Assembly: GCA_046331265.1 (NCBI GenBank)
Contig: JAXLRE010000009.1
Span: forward strand, 17,047 to 81,046
DNA length: 64,000 nucleotides
Source of the DNA: JAGPDB01 sp046331265
GTDB lineage: Bacteria > Actinomycetota > Acidimicrobiia > IMCC26256 > JAGPDB01
Reading direction: 5' to 3'
The notes under the pieces are model-generated. The model was not told the DNA's origin, did not search any database, and saw only the letters and a list, made by a program, of their open reading frames with translations. Of the stretch, positions 1-9,026 are shown one piece after another (position 1 is the first letter of the stretch; the number at the start of each line of letters is the position of its first letter). A program made the translations under genes and the position numbers.

Positions 1-383
1 TACCTGCAGTTCGTAATGCAGACGGAAAACGTTTGAAGTTAATTGCTCAAGAAATTAGAGATCTTGCAGTTAGAGCGCGTTCGAAAAAATTACAACCAGA
101 AGAAATAATTGGTTCAACATTTACTATTACTAATCCTGGACCGTATGGCTCATATCAAACATTTCCTATTATCAATCAACCACAAGTTGCTATTTTGGCA
201 ACAGATGGTGTGAGCAAGAAACCAGTAGTAGTTCAAGACGAATACGGTCAAGATGTCATAGCGGTTCACCACATGGGAATGCTTACACTTGGTTGGGACC
301 ATATATCTGACGGCGGTTACACTTACCATTTAGCACATTCAGCAGAAGTACTAGAAACCAGATTAGAGTTCGAAATCGTATAA
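1..383 (+). CDS. 2-oxoacid dehydrogenase E2 (dihydrolipoamide acyltransferase), C-terminal part
   Basis: This is the 3' end of a lipoate-dependent acyltransferase; its start lies before the window and the frame is open from base 3. The E2 catalytic-domain signatures 'STFTITNPGPYGS' and 'IINQPQVAIL' are clear. The E2 core transfers the acyl group from lipoyl-lysine to CoA in the pyruvate, 2-oxoglutarate or branched-chain dehydrogenase complex; the substrate cannot be told from this fragment. The catalytic motif, normally DHRxxDG, reads DHISDGG, one residue short with no Arg. That is either a real variant or a 3-base loss in poor sequence (see the broken lipB start just after). It is followed directly by lipoate synthesis genes, which fits since E2 is their target protein. 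Confidence 0.85.
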   Translation, partial: PAVRNADGKRLKLIAQEIRDLAVRARSKKLQPEEIIGSTFTITNPGPYGSYQTFPIINQPQVAILATDGVSKKPVVVQDEYGQDVIAVHHMGMLTLGWDHISDGGYTYHLAHSAEVLETRLEFEIV

Positions 384-544
384 TGATTTGCTTTTGTGAA
401 AGACAAGATTTATATGTTCGAAATCCATCAAGAAATGAAGAAGTTATTACAGAAAGCCTTCAAAAAGCGAAGATACTGCTTCATTGTCTTTAGAATATGA
501 TCCTGTCGCTATGGATTCAGGCATGAAAGATAAAACATTTACAA
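383..544 (+). pseudogene. lipB: Frame-broken 5' end of lipB
   Basis: The ATG at 383 overlaps the E2 stop (TAATG), and the frame from it ends at a TAG at 491-493. Pieces that look like a LipB N-terminus occur in all three frames. One frame holds 'FEIHQEMKKLL' (about 411-450), another 'KSEDTASLSLEYDPV' (463-507) and 'GMKDKTFTIAR' (up to 552), and the third continues as the long ORF from 545. LipB normally has an LEYDPVYTLG-like strand followed by DRGGxxTxHGPGQ, so the pieces are in the right order but need at least two frame changes. An A-run at 462-466 is a likely indel site. This is either sequencing or assembly error near a contig end, or true decay of the LipB N-terminus. Confidence 0.55.
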
Positions 545-2029
545 TTGCTCGTTAGTCCTGGCGTCTTGCATGATGCTGATCGTGGCGGAAGCATTACTTT
601 TCATGGACCTGGTCAATTAGTAGGTTATCCAATTATTTCAGTTGGGCAAACACGAGGTGATCTCAGAGGCTCTTTAACTTTTATTAGGACTCTGCAAGAG
701 CTATTAATCGAATCATTAGAAATATTAGGTGTACCAGCAATATCAAAAGAAGGGTACACCGGTGTCTGGGTTGATACAGGCGAAGGTCAACCAGAATTTT
801 TTAGATACAAAAAATTAGCTGCAATAGGTGTAAAAGTAGCTCAGGGTAAAACTATTCATGGTTTTGCACTAAATGTTTCTACAGATTTAAATGCATTTGA
901 AAAAATTATTCCTTGTGGAATCTATGAATATAAAGCAACCTCTTTAGAAGAATTGGGTTATGAACATATATCACAAGATGAGATTATAGAAACGATTACA
1001 AAAGTATTTATAGAGAAATTTAATTTTGATCATGTTGATATTGCATCGACTCTAAATATTGAAAACACACAGGCAACAATATCTAATTTTTCATCTGAAT
1101 CTTTTTCACCAGCACAACCTAGCTTGCGTTTACTGGGTCGATTGTCAAAAGCAGGTGTTGCTGTTGACAAAACAAAAGATAGAAGAGATCGACCTGAATG
1201 GATGAAAAACAAAGCTATTCAAAGCGAAGGATTCCTAGAGCTAAAGAAACTTTCAAAAGATTTAAAGCTAAATACAGTATGTGAAGAAGCAGGTTGCCCA
1301 AACATTTATGAATGTTGGGAAAGTAAAACAGCAACATTCATGATTTTAGGAGAACGTTGTACTCGAGCATGTAGTTTTTGTTTAGTAGATACTAGAAAAC
1401 CATTTGCGCCTGATGAAAATGAACCAGAAAACGTAGCAACAGCAATTGCAGAACTGAAACTAGAATTTGCTGTTATAACATGTGTCGCTCGTGATGATCT
1501 TTATGACGATGGAGCGAATCAATTTGCAGAAACAGTTAAAGCAATTCGTCGAAAGTCACCTAACACAGGAATAGAACTTTTGATTTCTGATTGTAAAGGC
1601 AAAGACGAATCTTTAAAAATTATTTTTGATGAAAAGCCTGATGTGCTAAATCACAATATAGAAACAGTTGCAAGATTACAAAAAGCAGTTAGGCCAAGTG
1701 CCAGCTATGCACGATCCCTTTCAGTTTTAGCTAGAGCAAAAGCTGCTGGTCTAAAAACTAAAAGCGGAATAATTGTCGGAATGGGCGAGACAAACGGGGA
1801 GATATACCAGACGTTAATCGATTTAAAAAATGTTGGTGTAGATGTTGTGACTATAGGGCAGTATTTACAACCCACTCCTAAGCATTTGCCTGTTCATAGG
1901 TTCGTAAATATTAAAGAGTTCAATGAATTTGCTGATTATGGCCATAAAATTGGAATAAACCACGTCGAATCAGGTCCTTTAGTCCGTAGCTCTTACCATG
2001 CAAAAGAAGCAGCACAAGGTACAAATTAG
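545..2029 (+). CDS. lipB-lipA: Fused LipB (octanoyltransferase) - LipA (lipoyl synthase)
   Basis: Residues 1 to about 170 are LipB, which moves octanoate from acyl carrier protein to a target lysine. They carry DRGGSITFHGPGQLVGYP, the Lys of 'KLAAIGVKV' and the catalytic Cys of 'IIPCGIYEYK'. From about residue 194 the protein is LipA, the radical-SAM enzyme that inserts two sulfurs into octanoyl groups. It has the N-terminal cluster Cys set (CEEAGCPNIYEC), the radical-SAM CTRACSFC and the C-terminal 'RSSYHA' serine. A linker of about 25-40 residues joins them without a stop. The TTG start at 545 is only the first open codon; the true start is probably near 383 but is frame-broken. An internal TTG at 1124 could start a separate LipA, so fusion is seen in the reading frame but not proven at protein level. 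Confidence 0.88.
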   Translation: MLVSPGVLHDADRGGSITFHGPGQLVGYPIISVGQTRGDLRGSLTFIRTLQELLIESLEILGVPAISKEGYTGVWVDTGEGQPEFFRYKKLAAIGVKVAQGKTIHGFALNVSTDLNAFEKIIPCGIYEYKATSLEELGYEHISQDEIIETITKVFIEKFNFDHVDIASTLNIENTQATISNFSSESFSPAQPSLRLLGRLSKAGVAVDKTKDRRDRPEWMKNKAIQSEGFLELKKLSKDLKLNTVCEEAGCPNIYECWESKTATFMILGERCTRACSFCLVDTRKPFAPDENEPENVATAIAELKLEFAVITCVARDDLYDDGANQFAETVKAIRRKSPNTGIELLISDCKGKDESLKIIFDEKPDVLNHNIETVARLQKAVRPSASYARSLSVLARAKAAGLKTKSGIIVGMGETNGEIYQTLIDLKNVGVDVVTIGQYLQPTPKHLPVHRFVNIKEFNEFADYGHKIGINHVESGPLVRSSYHAKEAAQGTN

Positions 2030-2053
2030 ACATAAATCAGGATTTTTTCTCAA

Positions 2054-2078
2054 AAAATGCTCTTGATCTGAGCATTTT
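2054..2078 (+). terminator. Hairpin terminator after lipA
   Basis: A perfect 9-bp stem (AAAATGCTC at 2054-2062, GAGCATTTT at 2070-2078) encloses a 7-nt loop, 25 bases after the lipA stop. The 3' arm itself ends in TTTT followed by GT. It fits an intrinsic terminator separating the lipoate genes from the next gene, although the U-tract is short. Confidence 0.6.
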
Positions 2079-2097
2079 GTAGGCCGATATCGTATAG

Positions 2098-4479
2098 GTG
2101 AAGGTTCAGGGGATATTAAATAAGACAAACTTAAAAAAGGTCTTAGTTATCAGCTCAATATTATTAGTGATTTGTGTATCTACGTCGATTGTTTATGTTG
2201 GAATATCAAATAACAGTAAAAATGATATTAAAAGTAGTTTCACAAAAAGAGTTGAAAAGATAAGAGAAGAAGTTGGACGTGAAGCTATTAGATATCAAAA
2301 TCTAGTAGCAACAGTTGGAGCTTTTTTCAATGCATCTGATCGTGTATCGCCAAGTGAGTTCGATCTATTTATTAATGGTTTAGGAACCGAAAATACTTAT
2401 CCTGGAGTTAAAGGTATTGCTTATGCACAACGTATGGATGGTTCAGAAAAAGCAGAAGCAATTAAGCAAACTAAAGAACTTGGAATTAACCTAAATATTG
2501 AACCTTCAGATTTGCCAGGTGAGCACGCGACGCTTTTATATATAAATCCTGACAACAAACAAGTTCCTACAGGCATGGATGCCTATATTGTTCCAGGAGG
2601 TAAAGAAGGATTAGTTAAAGCATCACAAACAAGCGCAGTTGTTGCTAGCTCACCCATGAGCTTTAACGTAAGTTCAAAACTTACAAATGGGTTCGTAATG
2701 GCATATCCTGTAACACATGGTGCACCTATAAATGTGAGTTCAAATGCAAATCAAAAATTCTCTGGATGGGTATTTGCATTTATCGATTTTTCATCAGTGC
2801 TTCCAACCTTGAACTCTCTTAAAGATATTGATATTCGTATTTTCGATACAGATACTAATAAAAATTTAGTTTTACCAACTACAAATCAAAAATCTAAATA
2901 TAAATCCACATTTACTTTTACAACAGGAACGAGAGAATACACAGCTGTTGTAACACCAAATAAAAAATTTATTAGTTCTTCATATGACAAAGAAAAAGCA
3001 TTTAGATATGCATTCTTGGTTGCAAATGTTGAGTTTGTAGCTTTACTTTTAGCCATACTATTTTTGATGCATAAAGTTCGAAGAAGACGCGAAGTTAACT
3101 TAACCTTCCAAGCTGGACACGACTCATTAACTGGGCTTCCAAACAGGTTCTACTTAGAACGATGGCTATCTGAAAAAATAACTGCTCCTGTACATCGACA
3201 ACCAAAAGTAGCAGTTTTATTTATTGACTTAGATGGGTTCAAAGCCATTAATGACACATTAGGTCATCAAATGGGTGATGAGTTTTTAATGGCGATAGCT
3301 CGCAGATTACAAAAAGAAGTAAGAGGAAAAGACGTATTAGCAAGACTTGGTGGTGATGAATTTATTGTTGTATTAGAAGAAGTAAGCGATGAGATTCAAG
3401 CTACAAGAATTGCGCAAAGACTTATAGAAGTTGTCAGATTCCCTGTAATGCTTGATTCTGGTCCAGTATGTGTTTCAGCAAGTATTGGAATTGCGATAGT
3501 TCAATTAGATGCAAATAGTGATTCATCTTCAATTATTCGATTTGCTGATGCAGCTATGTATGCAGCAAAACAGGATAAGAACGAAAGAATTCGAGTCTTT
3601 GATCACAAATTGAAATCAATTGTCGATGGACGACATGAAGTTGAAGTTTCAATTAAGGGCGCTGCAACTCGTTCAGAAATTGTTGATGTTTTACAGCCGT
3701 TAGTAAATGTTTCTGATGGAACAACTTACGGATATGAAGCACTTTGTCGATGGTCGCATCCAGTGTTTGGAATTTTAACTCCAGATCAATTCTTAGATGC
3801 AGCAAAAGTAACGGGTGAAATTATTGAGATTGATCGTTGGATGGTGAATAAAGCATTTGATAATGCAATAAAACTATCAAACACATCTAACCGTGATACA
3901 AGAATATGGGTTAACTTGTCAGTTAGACACTTAATACAAGGAGAGTTTTATCAACATGTTTTGAAAGCGCTTCGTAATAGTGAAACAACTGCAGATAAGC
4001 TTGGTGTAGAAATAGAAGAAGAAGTATTCAAAATAGATAATGGACTTCTGTATCCGTTTTTAAGTCAGTTGCGTGATCTAGGCATATTGATTGCATTAGA
4101 TGATTTTGGTTCCGAAGAGGCATCGTTGCAAGCTTTGAAACGATATCCATACGATGTTATTAAATTAGATAGATCATTAATTACTGATTTTGCTCAAAAT
4201 CCTTCAGCTTCGATTGTTCCAGCTGTTGTTGAAATTGCAAGAAGTTCCGACATGACAGTTGTTGCTTCTGGAGTTGAAACACCAGATCAGTTACAAAAGG
4301 TTATAGATATTGGCTGTAATGTTGTCCAGGGATATGTATTTTCTGAACCTAAGTTGATTGATGATTTAATTGATCAGGAAGAAAACTTCCATTGGCCACT
4401 TCCTCTAGGTGTTAAAAGAACAATTTCACGTACAAAATCAGGCGATAATTCAATTAATTCTGCAGCTAGAGAAGCTTAA
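2098..4479 (+). CDS. CHASE-GGDEF-EAL membrane protein, cyclic-di-GMP turnover
   Basis: A 793-residue sensor-output protein. A membrane segment at about 14-34, an external domain at about 60-295 with CHASE-like 'YPGVKGIAYAQRM', and a second membrane segment at about 302-323 are followed by GGDEF and EAL domains. The GGDEF motif (LGGDEF, near residue 420) is intact, so diguanylate cyclase activity is possible. The EAL domain has YEALCRW (near 546), WVNLS, EIEEE, ALDDFG, KLDRS and VVQGY, i.e. most phosphodiesterase metal and substrate residues. Both activities could be present or one may be regulatory. The start is GTG, 20 nt after the lipA terminator. It is one of three GGDEF-EAL proteins in this window. 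Confidence 0.9.
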   Translation: MKVQGILNKTNLKKVLVISSILLVICVSTSIVYVGISNNSKNDIKSSFTKRVEKIREEVGREAIRYQNLVATVGAFFNASDRVSPSEFDLFINGLGTENTYPGVKGIAYAQRMDGSEKAEAIKQTKELGINLNIEPSDLPGEHATLLYINPDNKQVPTGMDAYIVPGGKEGLVKASQTSAVVASSPMSFNVSSKLTNGFVMAYPVTHGAPINVSSNANQKFSGWVFAFIDFSSVLPTLNSLKDIDIRIFDTDTNKNLVLPTTNQKSKYKSTFTFTTGTREYTAVVTPNKKFISSSYDKEKAFRYAFLVANVEFVALLLAILFLMHKVRRRREVNLTFQAGHDSLTGLPNRFYLERWLSEKITAPVHRQPKVAVLFIDLDGFKAINDTLGHQMGDEFLMAIARRLQKEVRGKDVLARLGGDEFIVVLEEVSDEIQATRIAQRLIEVVRFPVMLDSGPVCVSASIGIAIVQLDANSDSSSIIRFADAAMYAAKQDKNERIRVFDHKLKSIVDGRHEVEVSIKGAATRSEIVDVLQPLVNVSDGTTYGYEALCRWSHPVFGILTPDQFLDAAKVTGEIIEIDRWMVNKAFDNAIKLSNTSNRDTRIWVNLSVRHLIQGEFYQHVLKALRNSETTADKLGVEIEEEVFKIDNGLLYPFLSQLRDLGILIALDDFGSEEASLQALKRYPYDVIKLDRSLITDFAQNPSASIVPAVVEIARSSDMTVVASGVETPDQLQKVIDIGCNVVQGYVFSEPKLIDDLIDQEENFHWPLPLGVKRTISRTKSGDNSINSAAREA

Positions 4480-4501
4480 ACGTTACAACATATAATTTAG
4501 A

Positions 4502-5257
4502 GTGATTTTTAGCGTCAGCTCTGTTTGCATTGCATATTGTTTGGGTGTTTTAGTCTCAACCTTCTATATACGAACAAGACTATTAGTTGGTGCTGGCTTT
4601 TTCTGGATGATGTACGCTACATCGGGGAGTTTTTCTTTATTTAGTGTCATCTCGTCAGACGAAAAAATAAAAATACTGTCTATTATTTTACTTTTACTAT
4701 GTTTTATGAATTTAATAATAACAATAGTGAAAAGAAACATTGTAAAAAGTCAGAAAATAACTTTAGAAAATATAATTAATGTTATATCGATATTGCTTTC
4801 AGTATTGATCCTATTTATAACAGCTAATCAGAAATTTCAAAATTACAAACTCTTAATCGAAACCACTAGGTTAGTAATTGGTGGCACAGTTCTAGGTGGC
4901 ATAACAACTACGATGCTTTTAGGACACTGGTATCTAGTACAGCCAGGTTTGACACGTAAGCCAATTTCTAAACTCACAAAAACTTTTATATTCGTTTTAC
5001 TTGTAGATATATTGCTTTGGCTATTACCTAAATCAATGTTTCATGTAATTAATGGAACAATATCTGATGGTTGGGGAGGGACTCTCGGCTATATGTGGAT
5101 TGGATCATGTGTAACAACATTGGCGTTATTGATCGCGGCGTACAAAGCTTTACAAGAAAAGAGTTATTCTGCAGTCATGGCAACTACCGGACTTTTGTAC
5201 CTAGCAATCCTTGTTTCAAATGGTGTTGAACTAATCCCTAGAGCAATTTTTTCGTAG
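4502..5257 (+). CDS. Uncharacterised multi-pass membrane protein
   Basis: I do not recognise the family. The 251 residues show about seven hydrophobic segments with short loops and no catalytic motif I can see. The start is a GTG shortly after the GGDEF-EAL gene (22 nt gap), so it may share its transcript and could be a partner of that sensor, which is inference from position only. The first transmembrane segment begins at once, without a cleavable signal. Confidence 0.7.
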   Translation: MIFSVSSVCIAYCLGVLVSTFYIRTRLLVGAGFFWMMYATSGSFSLFSVISSDEKIKILSIILLLLCFMNLIITIVKRNIVKSQKITLENIINVISILLSVLILFITANQKFQNYKLLIETTRLVIGGTVLGGITTTMLLGHWYLVQPGLTRKPISKLTKTFIFVLLVDILLWLLPKSMFHVINGTISDGWGGTLGYMWIGSCVTTLALLIAAYKALQEKSYSAVMATTGLLYLAILVSNGVELIPRAIFS

Positions 5258-5262
5258 AAAAT

Positions 5263-5292
5263 TATACTAGGCTCTTATCTACTAAATAAGAG
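5263..5292 (+). promoter_or_regulatory. Promoter -10 and leader hairpin before pepA
   Basis: TATACT at 5263-5268 is a good -10 box. A perfect 7-bp hairpin (CTCTTAT 5272-5278, ATAAGAG 5286-5292) follows and overlaps the purine-rich ribosome-binding stretch AGAGAGG. Pairing would hide the ribosome site of the aminopeptidase gene. No convincing -35 is visible. Confidence 0.4.
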
Positions 5293-5300
5293 AGGTTTAA

Positions 5301-6761
5301 ATGACTCAAGTTACATGGTCAAGTTCAAAATCTGAGGCAATTGCTGCTCCAGTCGAGATTTTAGCTATATTCGCTGATCTTAAAGTTTCTTCATCATCAC
5401 AGAAAATTTTTGAAAGAGCAATTGGGAAAAATTTCAAAAAAACTTTATCGAATCTTAATTTTAAAGGTGATTGCGAATCTACGATTTTGCTTCAAGGTTC
5501 AAAACGACCTGTGCTCGTAGTTGGTTTAGGTGACGCTAAAAAATTAGATATGGCGAAACTTAGAAGAGCATGCGCTGCTGCAGGTAGAGCTGTGAGTTCA
5601 TATTCAGCTGCTGTTGCTGGATTTGGAGATATAGTTGCTGAACACCTTGATTCTAAAATCGTTGCAACTGCAATGTACGAAGGCTTTGCTCTTGGTACTT
5701 ATACATACAGTGTTTATAAAAAGTCAAACGAAAAATCTTTGAAAAAAGTAACGATTTCAAATGTAACTAAAACATCTACAACGGCTGCGCTTAAAAGATC
5801 TAAAAGTATTTGCGATGGAGTGATATGGGCGCGAGATGCGATCAATACTCCGCCAAACGCAAAATCTCCAGCAGTTTTTGCATCACATATTCAAAAAAGT
5901 ATTGGTACAGCTAAAGTGAAAGTACAAATACTTGATGAAGCAGCAATTCGTCGTAAAAAAATGGCCGGTGTGATTGCTGTAGGTCAAGGATCAGAAAATC
6001 GTCCTCGTTTTGTACGGTTATCATATAAAGCCACTGGCGCTAAAAAGACATTGGCTTTTGTTGGTAAAGGTGTTGTATTCGATTCTGGTGGATTGTCGAT
6101 TAAACCTGGCGATTCTATGACCACAATGAAATGTGACATGTCAGGTGCAGCTGCTGTTGTTGGCGCGCTTAAAGCAATTGCTGCAATTAAACCAAATGTG
6201 AATGTTGAAGGCTACATTCCGCTGGTAGAAAATATGCCTTCAGGTTCAGCGTATAGAGTTGATGACATTATTTCTTATCGAAACGGCGTTACTGCAGAAA
6301 TTCAAAATACAGATGCTGAAGGAAGATTGATTCTTGCAGATGCGTTAATTGAAGCATCTGATGATAAACCAAATGCCATTGTTGATTTAGCAACCTTAAC
6401 AGGATCATGTGTTGTCGCATTAGGAGATTTAATTGCTGCTGCAATGAGCAATAACGACAAATTCAGATCGAAAGTATTAGATGCTGCTGAAAATGCTGGC
6501 GAACGATTCTGGCCAATGCCTTTACCTGAAGACTACCGCGCACTCATAGATACGCCTGTTGCTAATGTTGCAAATGCGGGACCTCGTTGGGGAGGATCGC
6601 TCACAGCTGGTTTGTTCTTAAAAGAATTTGTTAACAATGTTGATTGGTGTCATCTTGATATTGCTGGCCCAGCATTTCTTTCTAAAACAGATGGCGAAAA
6701 TACAGAAGGTGGAACAGGTTTCGGAATTAGAACACTGGTTCAACTTGCTGAGAACTTTTAA
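5301..6761 (+). CDS. pepA: Leucyl aminopeptidase (M17 family)
   Basis: A cytosolic di-metal aminopeptidase of 486 residues, the normal length for the family. The C-terminal catalytic domain holds the metal and active-site motifs 'GKGVVFDSGGLSIKP', 'MKCDMSGAA' and the family signature NTDAEGRL, all intact. The N-terminal macro-like domain is divergent, as usual. It releases N-terminal residues from peptides during protein turnover. The ATG is preceded by AGAGAGG at good spacing. The gene runs with the cupredoxin lipoprotein gene 9 nt downstream. Confidence 0.95.
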   Translation: MTQVTWSSSKSEAIAAPVEILAIFADLKVSSSSQKIFERAIGKNFKKTLSNLNFKGDCESTILLQGSKRPVLVVGLGDAKKLDMAKLRRACAAAGRAVSSYSAAVAGFGDIVAEHLDSKIVATAMYEGFALGTYTYSVYKKSNEKSLKKVTISNVTKTSTTAALKRSKSICDGVIWARDAINTPPNAKSPAVFASHIQKSIGTAKVKVQILDEAAIRRKKMAGVIAVGQGSENRPRFVRLSYKATGAKKTLAFVGKGVVFDSGGLSIKPGDSMTTMKCDMSGAAAVVGALKAIAAIKPNVNVEGYIPLVENMPSGSAYRVDDIISYRNGVTAEIQNTDAEGRLILADALIEASDDKPNAIVDLATLTGSCVVALGDLIAAAMSNNDKFRSKVLDAAENAGERFWPMPLPEDYRALIDTPVANVANAGPRWGGSLTAGLFLKEFVNNVDWCHLDIAGPAFLSKTDGENTEGGTGFGIRTLVQLAENF

Positions 6762-6770
6762 TAATTAGAT

Positions 6771-7229
6771 ATGAAAACAAGATCACAACGACTGCTGATT
6801 CCAATTACTATCACGATTGTTGTGTTCTTGTTTTTAAGTAGTTGTGCAACCACAAAGACCTCAGATCAAGCAGCTCAAAAACAAAAATTGAAAGAACTTC
6901 GAGCTGAAAAGAAGTACAGAGAAACAACTATTGAAATGGGAGATAACTATTTCAAGCCACAAGAAATCCCTGTTAAACCAGGAACGATAGTTATTTGGAA
7001 ACATGTAGGTCGAGCAATTCATGACGTGAAGTGGGATGGGGCACAGATCCATATTTCGAAAGAAGCTCCAAGCACTAAAAATGACAAGCATGATTTTTCA
7101 AGTGATGTTTTAAAACCTGGAGATATATATGTTTGGCTTTTCACTGAGACAGGAAAATACTATTACCATTGCCATTTTCATGGTGGTCCACAAAGCGGTC
7201 AGTGGGGCTTAATTACTGTTAAAAAATAA
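6771..7229 (+). CDS. Cupredoxin-type lipoprotein
   Basis: A 152-residue exported protein with a hydrophobic N-terminus and a lipobox-like 'FLSSC' (Cys 25), so it is probably anchored at the outer face of the membrane. The mature part is a small beta-sandwich-like domain with blue-copper ligands: a His in 'GRAIHDVKW' and 'HCHFHGGPQSGQWG' near the C-terminus, matching the CxxH pattern of plastocyanin-like domains. It likely binds one type-1 copper and carries electrons; partner oxidases are not in the window. Its stop abuts the stop of the convergent gene with no spacer. Confidence 0.8.
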   Translation: MKTRSQRLLIPITITIVVFLFLSSCATTKTSDQAAQKQKLKELRAEKKYRETTIEMGDNYFKPQEIPVKPGTIVIWKHVGRAIHDVKWDGAQIHISKEAPSTKNDKHDFSSDVLKPGDIYVWLFTETGKYYYHCHFHGGPQSGQWGLITVKK

Positions 7230-8366
7230 CTAAGGTAAACAGTATTGATCGTAATCTTTAATTACAGGTTTTGCACCCTCGCTGCAAGCTAGACATTCAG
7301 GATTCTTTCTTACATTAAAAGTTTTATAAACCTGTTCTAACGTATCGAAGGCCAATAATCTTCCTACCAGTGGGTCGCCAATATTTAGTAAATATTTAAT
7401 GGCTTCAAGTGCTTGCAAAGAACCGACTACACCAGGAAGTACACCTAGAACTCCAGCTTCAGCACAGCTTGGCGCTAATTCAGGTGGTGGCGGTTCAGGA
7501 AGCATGCATCTATAACAAGGTCCATGCTCTGGATCTAAAACAGTAACTTGTCCTTCAAATCTATATATAGATCCATGTATAACAGTTTTGTTATGCAGAA
7601 CTGCAGCGTCATTAAGCATGTATCTAGTGGGGAAGTTATCTGTACCATCAACAATTACATCGTATTGCGAAATGATTTCAACAACATTGTTTGAATTTAA
7701 TCTTTCATTATAAAGAATTACATTACAATCGGGATTTAACCCAAGTATTCTCGATTTTGCGGATTCTGTTTTACTCATTCCTACATTGTGAATAGAGTGA
7801 ATTATCTGGCGTTGCAAGTTTGATTTATCCACACTATCCATGTCGATAATGCCTAAAGTTCCCACACCTGCTGCAGCTAAATACATTGCTGCTGGTGATC
7901 CTAAGCCTCCTGCTCCAAGTAATAATACTTTTGAGTCAAAAAGTTTTTGCTGTCCTTCTTCTCCGACTTCAGCTAGTAAAATATGGCGTTGGTATCGTTC
8001 GTATTGTTCATTAGATAGTGTTTTTGGTATCACAAACTTGTAGCCATCGTCTTTATATTTATTGAAACCACCAATTAAAGAAGAAACGTCGCTATACCCA
8101 AGTGTTCCTAACGATTGTGTTGCAAAAGCCGAACGAACACCAGATGCGCAGTAGATAAGTATTTTTGTGTCTTTTTCTGGAATACGATTTTCAATGTTCG
8201 TTTCTAAAATTCCTCTAGCAATTGTAATTGCGTTAGGAATTATTCCACCTTCTAGTTCAGAGGGCTCTCTAACATCAACAATTGTATAATCATCAAAATT
8301 AATATTTGCCGACTCAACTTGCTTGATGTTGTCTTTTACTTGTGCAATTAAATCTTTAACGTTCAT
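7230..8366 (-). CDS. Rhodanese-MoeB/ThiF fusion, sulfur-carrier adenylyltransferase
   Basis: Residues 1-110 form a rhodanese domain with active-site Cys73 in 'YCASGVRS'. Residues about 120-378 are an E1-like adenylyltransferase (GAGGLGSP nucleotide loop, DNFPTR, zinc CxxC pairs in CYRC and CLAC). Such proteins activate the C-terminal GlyGly of MoaD or ThiS-type carriers and load sulfur for molybdopterin, thiamine, cysteine or tRNA thiolation. In the common MoeZ layout the rhodanese is C-terminal; here the order is reversed. An SD-like GGAG lies just before the ATG. No moaD or thiS gene is in the window, so the pathway stays open. Confidence 0.88.
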   Translation of the reverse strand: MNVKDLIAQVKDNIKQVESANINFDDYTIVDVREPSELEGGIIPNAITIARGILETNIENRIPEKDTKILIYCASGVRSAFATQSLGTLGYSDVSSLIGGFNKYKDDGYKFVIPKTLSNEQYERYQRHILLAEVGEEGQQKLFDSKVLLLGAGGLGSPAAMYLAAAGVGTLGIIDMDSVDKSNLQRQIIHSIHNVGMSKTESAKSRILGLNPDCNVILYNERLNSNNVVEIISQYDVIVDGTDNFPTRYMLNDAAVLHNKTVIHGSIYRFEGQVTVLDPEHGPCYRCMLPEPPPPELAPSCAEAGVLGVLPGVVGSLQALEAIKYLLNIGDPLVGRLLAFDTLEQVYKTFNVRKNPECLACSEGAKPVIKDYDQYCLP

Positions 8367-8411
8367 GTTTCTCCGATATCTACATATAGATTAGCGAAGA
8401 TTTAAGACAAT

Positions 8412-8990
8412 TTATGCAACATTGCTTTGATCAGCGAGTTCTAATGCCTCAGCAATTATTGAAGGATGTAATCCTGTCGAATTTAAGATGTTTTTAACCT
8501 TTTGATTGTCATAATCTAGGGATTGGAGTTTGAGGACTAATTGTTTGATTTTTCTTCTAAAGGTTGAGATAGGTGATATCTCGAGCCGAGTTATCCATGC
8601 GTCGTGTTGCGTTCGAAGTGTATTGCTAAGTTTAGATATCTGAGTGATACCTAATTGAGGAACAATCTTTGGTATCAAATATTCGTTTGAATTTATTTGG
8701 TAGATAAGTTTGTTTCGTGAAAGTCGTATTAGTTGTTTTTGTATTGGTGATGAGTCTCCGCTTCTGTATCCCGTACCTAAAGATAGTGATAACTCTGCTT
8801 TTGATATATAAAAAGTTTGGGAGTTACTTAATGATTTCAAAGTTAAATTATTAATTAATAAAGTAGCCGTGGGTCCCAATAATGGCAGCCAGAATTGTTC
8901 TATATAGCTGTCATATGCAAAAAAACTATGAAGTGAGTCATGTTCTATATAAGTTGGGTGAAATACATAAGAAGTGCTGACTAAATCCAT
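8412..8990 (-). CDS. Winged-helix-like protein of unknown role
   Basis: About 192 residues from the ATG at 8990; an in-frame GTG at 9008 would add six residues. I chose the ATG because a full promoter (TTGACT, 17 bp, TATTGT) ends exactly 6 nt before it, implying a leaderless mRNA. The middle ('YISKAELSLSLG' through 'LIYQINSNEYLI') reads like a helix-turn-helix with a wing, so DNA binding is plausible. The C-terminus is helical. No named family is recognised. Confidence 0.65.
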   Translation of the reverse strand: MDLVSTSYVFHPTYIEHDSLHSFFAYDSYIEQFWLPLLGPTATLLINNLTLKSLSNSQTFYISKAELSLSLGTGYRSGDSSPIQKQLIRLSRNKLIYQINSNEYLIPKIVPQLGITQISKLSNTLRTQHDAWITRLEISPISTFRRKIKQLVLKLQSLDYDNQKVKNILNSTGLHPSIIAEALELADQSNVA

Positions 8991-8996
8991 GATAAA

Positions 8997-9025
8997 ACAA
9001 TATAACACAAGAAATTACAAGTCAA
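8997..9025 (-). promoter_or_regulatory. Consensus promoter for the winged-helix gene, leaderless
   Basis: Read on the minus strand: -35 TTGACT (9020-9025), spacer 17, -10 TATTGT (8997-9002), then 6 nt to the ATG at 8990. The expected transcription start falls on or next to the start codon. Confidence 0.7.
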
Positions 9026-9026
9026 G

